From: Dermatemys mawii
Taxonomy: Eukaryota > Chordata > Testudines > Dermatemydidae
Assembly (NCBI GenBank): GCA_007922305.1
Contig: ML677329.1
Span: forward strand, 1,888,271-1,952,270
Length of the DNA: 64,000 nt
Direction: 5' to 3'
A program made the translations under genes and the position numbers. Below, one piece after another: positions 58,654-64,000 of this stretch; within the stretch, counting starts at the first letter, position 1; each line of letters opens with the position of its first letter. The notes beneath the pieces were generated by a model. That model saw nothing but the letters and a program-made list of their open reading frames with translations, was not told where the DNA came from and searched no databases.

Positions 58654-58899
58654 GACTAACCAATAAATTAGTTAGTCTCTAAGATGCCACAAGTACTCCT
58701 TATTTACTTTACTACCAGTAGTCCCCAGGACGTTAATGGAACTATTAATTGTAGTTAAGCACATGTATTTACAGGAGTCAGGCCTAACCCATCACAGCTC
58801 ATCTGACCTAACTCACAATATGCGAAGCGCGTCGAGATCCGCAGATAAGGAGCTAAATGTTTCATTTATTATTTCAAAGAGTTTGTGCTTAATTCATTG

Positions 58900-59469
58900 G
58901 CACCGGTGCAACTGGGCTTTCCAGCTCCAGGACGTTGGAAAGTTTTAAATGGGAGCTACGACAGCAGTGCAAAGTCCTCTCGGAGCAGACAGGGCTTGGG
59001 GCGCCGGGCCCCACTGAAAGCGGCCATAACGCGCAGTTCGGGCAGTGGGAATCGCGGAGCAGAGCCAGCCCCGCGCCGGCGGGAGGCGCCCTGCCCCGGG
59101 GAGACGAGCGCATCCCCCGCGGGGGCTGCGGAGCGTCAGGCCCAGGGAACGCGCCCCCAGCTCGGGCTCCCCCGCCCAGCGCCCGGCTCCATTCCCGGCA
59201 GGAGAGCGGCGCGACCCCGCCCCGCTCCCGGACGGGCAGGCGGAGGCGGGGCCCGGCCCGGCGCTGAAGTTGCCCGGGATGGTGGCAGTTCCGCGGCCAG
59301 GGCCAGCGCGGGAGGCCGGGGCTGCGGGCGGCTGCCCTGGGCGCAGGTGAGGGGCGCGGGTCCCCCAGGCGCGTGCGGCATGCGGCCGGCCGCGGGCGCC
59401 TAGCGAGCGCGCAGCCCAGCGCGGACTCTCCGGCGGCGGCGGTCCCAGAGCCCGAGCCGCGGCTCGGGA
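58900..59469 (+). promoter_or_regulatory. PLA2G12A: CpG island promoter and 5' UTR of PLA2G12A
   Basis: Very CpG-dense, with a GC box (GAGGCGGGGCCCGG near 59243) and no evident TATA box. It runs into the first coding exon. The transcription start is not resolved. The 287-codon antisense ORF here is a CpG-island artefact. Confidence 0.75.
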
Positions 59470-59665
59470 ATGGCCTGCGCCCTGCTGCTGCTGCTTCTGG
59501 CCTGCGGCTTGCTGGGTCAGTGCCAGCAGGAGCCCCAGACCCCGGACTGGAGGATGACCCTCAAGACCATCCGGAACGGGGTGCACAAGATAGACATGTA
59601 CCTGAACGCGGCTCTGGATCTTCTGGGCGGAGAGGACGGCCTGTGTCGGTATAAATGCAGCGATG
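59470..59665 (+). CDS. PLA2G12A: PLA2G12A exon 1 coding part
   Basis: 196 nt from ATG 59470; the donor is GATG|GTAAGA. It encodes the signal peptide and the conserved N-terminal helix region. It ends in phase 1. Confidence 0.96.
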
Positions 59666-62600
59666 GTAAGAACCAGTAATAACTTACCAAGCACCCAGTG
59701 CTGGGGAGGGAGGCGCTCAGCTCCCAGCAGAGGTGGGCCTGGTTTTTTGGAGAGGGTTGGAGCCAAACTTGGCAGCGGATTCCTTTCCAAAAACATACTA
59801 AAATACATGATGGCAACGAAAACTCAGTCTGGCTCTGAAAACTCTCTCTGAACTGGGGAGAGGGTTTCCAGTTCCAGCTGCCATGGCTTGGGTCCATTTC
59901 TAGAGGCAACAGATCAGTTTCCAGGTAAAATGTTGAAGATCTGGTTAGGATTAATGCATTCTGAACTATTACATCATCTGAGGCATTTAGTTTAATTATT
60001 TCTCTTGACCTAATGTACAGTCATATAAAGATTTCTCTCTGCCACCCTCAAACCCAGAAAAGAACAAAACCTGTCCGTTTCCTACAGTTATTTTTTTCAT
60101 AACTGATATCTGTGGAAGCCTGACAACATTTATAGTTGTCTGGAACTTTTAAAAAATTGTATATTAAAAATAGGATTACGCACAGCCCCATCTTCACACC
60201 AGTCTTCTGTATAACAGGGTTCAGTTTTGATATATAGAGGATGTGTAGTGACTACATTGTACTCATAAGGCTGTCAGTGACTTTTGTTAACTTTCATAAC
60301 CATGTCTAATGTTTTTGTCCTTAGCAACCCTAAGTTGCTCTAGTTTAGTAGTAATAAAACTGTTTTGCAGCATTCTTCAAAGTGACCACTCTCTTCTCAC
60401 TATAGTTAGTTTCCACAGGTGTAATTTAGTACTACCATTGTTTCAAGTCTTTATTACAGAAGTATTTGTACTTAAGGGAATAAACAGTGAAGCATAGAAT
60501 TGTTAGTAGCTGTACTATAATATATTGTTGTTCAGACTTTTGTATATGAAAAATAATATTCCCTGAAATTTACATCAGAATTGCTAGTCCAAATTCAATA
60601 GTAAAAAGAGGACCTGTTGAGGTTGCTGTAGAGAAGTTACTCCATTTAACGCACAATTGCCAGAGTTTAATGAAAAACTTAGAACATAATTTTAGTGAAA
60701 CTTGAGGCTTAATACCTATTACCTAAGTTAACATATGCTATTTGCACTGGGAAGACAAACTAATTGACTTATGTCATTGGGCATACATTTTTTTGCCTGG
60801 AAGGGTCAAGATGGAATGTTTTCCTCAAGCTATGACATTGCACATCTAATTAGATGTAGTGTGTGGGGATTTACTTTCCTCTGCTCCTGGTATTTTTCAT
60901 TGCTAGAATCTGTTTAGCATATGTAAGATACTTCAGTCAGGAATTAAAAAAAGAAAAAAAAAATCACAAGGCTACTTATAATCTCAAGACACATGAAAAT
61001 GTTAAAAATAGAGAATTCAACTGGAATAAGCCCTTCTCAACTGAGATAGTATGAAGTCCTATCTGAAATTTCTTCCTTACACTAAATGCATTCTAGCTAT
61101 TTGTACATAAAGTTTTTCTGTGATGCCTCTCGGCTTTAGGAGTAGCAGTGACACCATGCATTGTTTTCCAGCCCCGCACCTCAACACATACCCTCTTTCT
61201 CCCATGCAGCGCCTTCCATAGAATGCTTCCTTTAGTTTGGTCTCAGATACCAAAAGCAGTTTAACTGTATTCTTTAAAAATTCCATATTTCTCCTCATTC
61301 TAGTGTACAAATCACAGTAATTTCATGGCATTTCCCATTTTCATGCTTTCTAAAGCATCAAGGAAGCCCTGCTCAAAGAGAATCAATTAATTAATGCTGT
61401 GGTTGTTCAGGAATAAGCAATGATACTTCTGTTTCATGTTCTACTCCAGTTAGTAGCTCTGATGAAAATGAGAATTCAGAGCAGTGTCTTAGATTATAAA
61501 TAAGAAAAGTATGCAGAAGTCTAGGTAAGTTTACTAGAACTTGTTTTTTCTGCTTTTTCGTTCTTCCCTGCCTATAGTACACTTCTGCCTTACCTAGTAT
61601 TCTTTGTAGGCCAGATGTTTTGAATTTGGATGCCTAAAATCAAACCAAATAAATAAAAAATGCAGAGGTTCTTAATACCTGTAGCTCCCCTGACTTGCAA
61701 CTTGGTGGGAGTTCTGAATATTCAGGGGCCTAAATATGGATTTAAATGCCTAATGTTAAGCATATAGTCCAAAGTTTTCAAAACTATATTATTTTAAGCA
61801 GTAAACTTGGGGTCTGTGCAGTAGCTTGAAGCAAAAGATCTGTACTCAATGCTTTTAAAATTCCTTTTTTACAGGGTCGAAACCTCTTCCACGTTACGGG
61901 TATAAGCTTTCACCACCGAATGGATGTGGATCCCCACTATTTGGAGTTCACGTAAATCTCTTTCCTTCATGCATTTTATTTTTTCATATTTACTTAGACT
62001 TTCATATTTTTAAAAATGGGTTGTGAGCAATCTACTTCAAAAAGAAGTGTGCTGTTTTACACTTCCATTCTAAACATAGAAACATGCATCATATTTGTAA
62101 AGCCAGAAGGGACCATTATGTTCATTATGCACGTGGTCAGACTAAAAGAGACCAAAGAACTTCACCCATTAATTTCTGTATGAAGCCCATAACCTTTATT
62201 TGAGTTGTAGCAGACGCTTTAGAAAAATTTAAATACTTCCAGTAATGGAGTACCTATCACATCTATATATAGGCTGCGCTATTTGTGGTGGTACTGCCTT
62301 CAGAGCGGGGTAGCTGGAGAACAGTGTCTTCTGGCTGGGAGCCCAGCTCTGAAGGCAGTAGCACTGTCAGCAGCAGCGCAGGAGTAAGGATGACATGGTA
62401 TGAGATTGCTACCCTTACTTGGCCAGCAGCCACCACTCTCCAGCCACTCAGCTCTGAAGGCAGCAGCGCAGAAGTAAATGTGGAATAGTGTGGTATTGCC
62501 ACCTGTACTTCTGTGCTGCTGCTGGCAGGGTGGTGTCTTCAGAGCTGGGCACCTGGCCAGCAGCTGCTGCTCTCTAGCCATCCAACTCTGAAGGCAGCGC

Positions 62601-63395
62601 AGAAGTAAGGGTGGCAATACCACGAACCCCCTACAATAATCTTGGAACCCCGCCATAATCCGCCTTTGGATCAGGACCCCCAGGTTGAGACGCTTCAGTG
62701 AAATCTGTATAGTATAGGGTAAAAGTACACAAGACCGGATTTCGTGCGGGAGACCAGCTTTCATGCTCAGTGACGTGTTTTTCATGGTCGTGAATTTGAT
62801 AGGTCCCTACGGATAGACTAGTAACTGTATGTTTACTAATGTACACACTTGTCTTCAGTCCCCTAGAATATTACAGGAAGGATACTAAATGGCTGAGCAT
62901 TCAATAAGCAATCCTCCCCCCGCAGAAGATCTAAGACCTGCAGTGTATGAAATAGAATATTTTCTTCTTTAAAACCAATAATATTGGGTTGGCCTAATGG
63001 TACCACTATGCCCTATGATGGGAGTATCCTGGGCTCGATTCCTCTCTCTCACTGTCCATGCCAGTAACATTTTGCTTGGTATTTAGAATAGCGGATAATG
63101 CTTTTTTAAAAAAAAAAACTTCAGCCATATTGATTGAGTGTGCATAGAAGGCAGGCAATTTTACTAATCCTGACACAATAAATATATCTTGTTTGTTGGA
63201 ATACTAATCTTGATTTTTTTCCTTTACAGTTTGACATTGGTATCCCTTCGATGACAAAGTGCTGTAATCAACATGACAGATGTTATGATACCTGTGGCAA
63301 CAGAAAAAATGATTGTGATGAAGAGTTTCAGTATTGTCTCGCCAAGATCTGCAGAGATGTACAGAAAACACTAGGAATATCAGAGAGTGTACAGG
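59470..63395 (+). CDS. PLA2G12A: PLA2G12A, group XIIA secreted phospholipase A2 (partial, exons 1-3)
   Basis: A secreted calcium-dependent phospholipase A2 of the atypical group XII. Exons 59470-59665, 61875-61951 and 63230-63395 join in frame for 146 residues; the human protein has about 189, so the last exon lies beyond 64000. Residues 1-18 are a Leu-rich signal peptide. Then come DWRMTLKTIRNGVHKIDMYL, NAALDLLGGEDGLCRYKCSD and the SPPNGCGSPLFGVH segment that stands where the calcium loop is. The catalytic motif CCNQHDRCYDTC has His at about 106 followed by Asp, then DCDEEFQYCLAKICRDVQ. No damage was seen. The start fits the signal peptide and sits at the CpG island. Confidence 0.97.
59666..61874 (+). 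other. PLA2G12A: PLA2G12A intron 1
   Basis: No gene or bounded repeat was recognised. Confidence 0.5.
61875..61951 (+). CDS. PLA2G12A: PLA2G12A exon 2
   Basis: 77 nt; the acceptor is TTTTACAG|GGTCGA and the donor GTTCAC|GTAAAT. It encodes SKPLPRYGYKLSPPNGCGSP then LFGVH, and ends in phase 0. Confidence 0.95.
62096..62145. repeat. CR1-like fragment
   Basis: 'AAAGCCAGAAGGGACCATTA' matches a common antisense CR1 3' segment. Short and diverged. Confidence 0.45.
62270..62815. mobile_element. DNA-transposon-like repeat with inverted internal units
   Basis: Alternating direct and inverted units of 'CAGCTCTGAAGGCAG' and 'CTTCAGAGCTGGG' are followed by an end resembling 'AATTTGATAGGTCCCTACG'. It lies in PLA2G12A intron 2. 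The left end is not found. Confidence 0.55.
62990..63065 (+). repeat. tRNA-derived SINE-like head
   Basis: 'TTGGCCTAATGGTACCACTA' resembles an A box and 'GGGCTCGATTCC' matches the B-box consensus (GGTTCGANTCC) with small changes. It does not fold as an obvious intact tRNA. Confidence 0.4.
63230..63395 (+). CDS. PLA2G12A: PLA2G12A exon 3 (catalytic)
   Basis: 166 nt; the acceptor is CTTTACAG|TTTGAC and the donor CAGG|GTAAGG. It encodes FDIGIPSMTKCCNQHDRCYD and the disulphide-rich helix. It ends in phase 1, matching the next human exon (Ala-Cys-Glu). Confidence 0.96.
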
Positions 63396-63465
63396 GTAAG
63401 GCAGAAAAATAGCATGCAAGTTATACTGAACTGATCTTTTACTGAAGTTGTATAAAGACTCAGAC

Positions 63466-63560
63466 TTCAAGGCCAGAAGGGACTATAATGATCATCTAGT
63501 CTGACGTCCTACAACTGAGGTGACAGATCCTCACCCACCCACTCCTGCGGTAGGCGCACA
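63466..63560 (-). mobile_element. CR1 LINE 3' fragment
   Basis: 'AGGCCAGAAGGGACTATAAT' then 'GATCATCTAGTCTGACGTCC' is the typical antisense CR1 3' segment of reptile genomes. It lies in PLA2G12A intron 3. Confidence 0.7.
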
Positions 63561-64000
63561 ATCTCGGGCTGAGTTACTCAAGCCTTGATTTGAAGACTTA
63601 AAGTTGCAAAGAATCTGCCATTTTCTCTAATTCAAACCAGCAAGACACCTTGCTGCCCCATGCTGCAGAAGAAGGCAAAAAATGCCTAGGATCTCTGCCA
63701 GTCTGAACTAGTGGGAAAATTCTTTCCTGATCCCAAATATAGTTGTCAGATAGGCCAATGATAATCAGACTGAAGGTTGCAAGCAGCTCTTTAATGTGTG
63801 CTCTTTGCAGCACATGATATAAAAACACTGATTTAATTATTAACCATCAGGATGCTTCGCTGTGTTATTACTCAATTATACTTGATAAAATAGTAATATT
63901 TGATCAGTCATTTTGCTGTAAGAATTTTTAAATACATTCAGTCTGAATATCACTGGTCTAACTGATATTATATAAAAAGTTATAACTCACAGCACAATGA

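Larger units (their letters stand above)
57684..58700. repeat. Short palindrome interrupted by a hAT element
   Basis: The left arm (57684-57712, GGAGTACTTGTGGCCCCTTA onward) is inverted in the right arm (58671-58700, TAAGATGCCACAAGTACTCC). Before the hAT insertion the arms were about 10 bases apart. The arm sequence is related to the Penelope-like terminal repeats at 53.75 and 56.74 kb. Confidence 0.75.

Noticed and set aside
58945..59808. 287-codon minus-strand ORF
   Set aside because: It is antisense to the CpG island and exon 1 of PLA2G12A; high GC leaves few stops by chance, and its Pro/Ala/Arg-rich sequence has no recognisable domain.

Overview
This window is vertebrate nuclear DNA, most probably from a turtle; a crocodilian is the main alternative. 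Three split genes have GT-AG introns and conserve the human 4q25 gene order: GAR1 (minus strand, coding 10302-15759), CFI (plus, coding 25807-49503) and the first three coding exons of PLA2G12A (plus, 59470-63395, running out of the window). The lineage call rests on the repeats: CR1 LINE 3' ends, many small hAT elements, a Penelope-like element with inverted terminal repeats, and TIR MITEs of types I associate with turtle genomes. It is a judgement from memory of repeat families, not a database match.

Layout. 1-9.7 kb: intergenic DNA with a DNA-transposon end, hAT elements and SINE-like copies; no gene recognised. 9.7-18.8 kb: GAR1, six coding exons plus a probable non-coding first exon in a CpG-rich promoter, with a minisatellite and a MITE array in its first intron. 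18.8-25.7 kb: repeat-rich intergenic DNA (TIR transposon, CR1 split by a hAT, LINE reverse transcriptase remnant, 1.28-kb hAT with a perfect 8-bp target duplication). 25.8-49.8 kb: CFI. 49.8-58.7 kb: repeats, including a hAT transposase remnant and a nearly full-length Penelope-like element. 58.9-64 kb: CpG island and 5' part of PLA2G12A.

Function. GAR1 is a core protein of H/ACA snoRNPs and telomerase RNP. CFI is the plasma serine protease that cleaves C3b and C4b; its FIMAC, SRCR, two LDLRA domains, furin site and complete catalytic triad can all be read here. PLA2G12A is a secreted group XII phospholipase A2. They are neighbours by old synteny and have no shared pathway that I know of.

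Most notable observation. Between the second LDLRA exon and the furin-site exon of CFI, where human CFI (13 exons, from memory) has two exons, this gene carries a tandemly duplicated cassette of symmetric phase-1 microexons of 30-39 nt. Five are intact, one has a GC donor and two are decayed. This predicts a lengthened and possibly alternatively spliced linker between heavy-chain domains and protease. Second: GAR1 intron 2 has U12-type splice signals.
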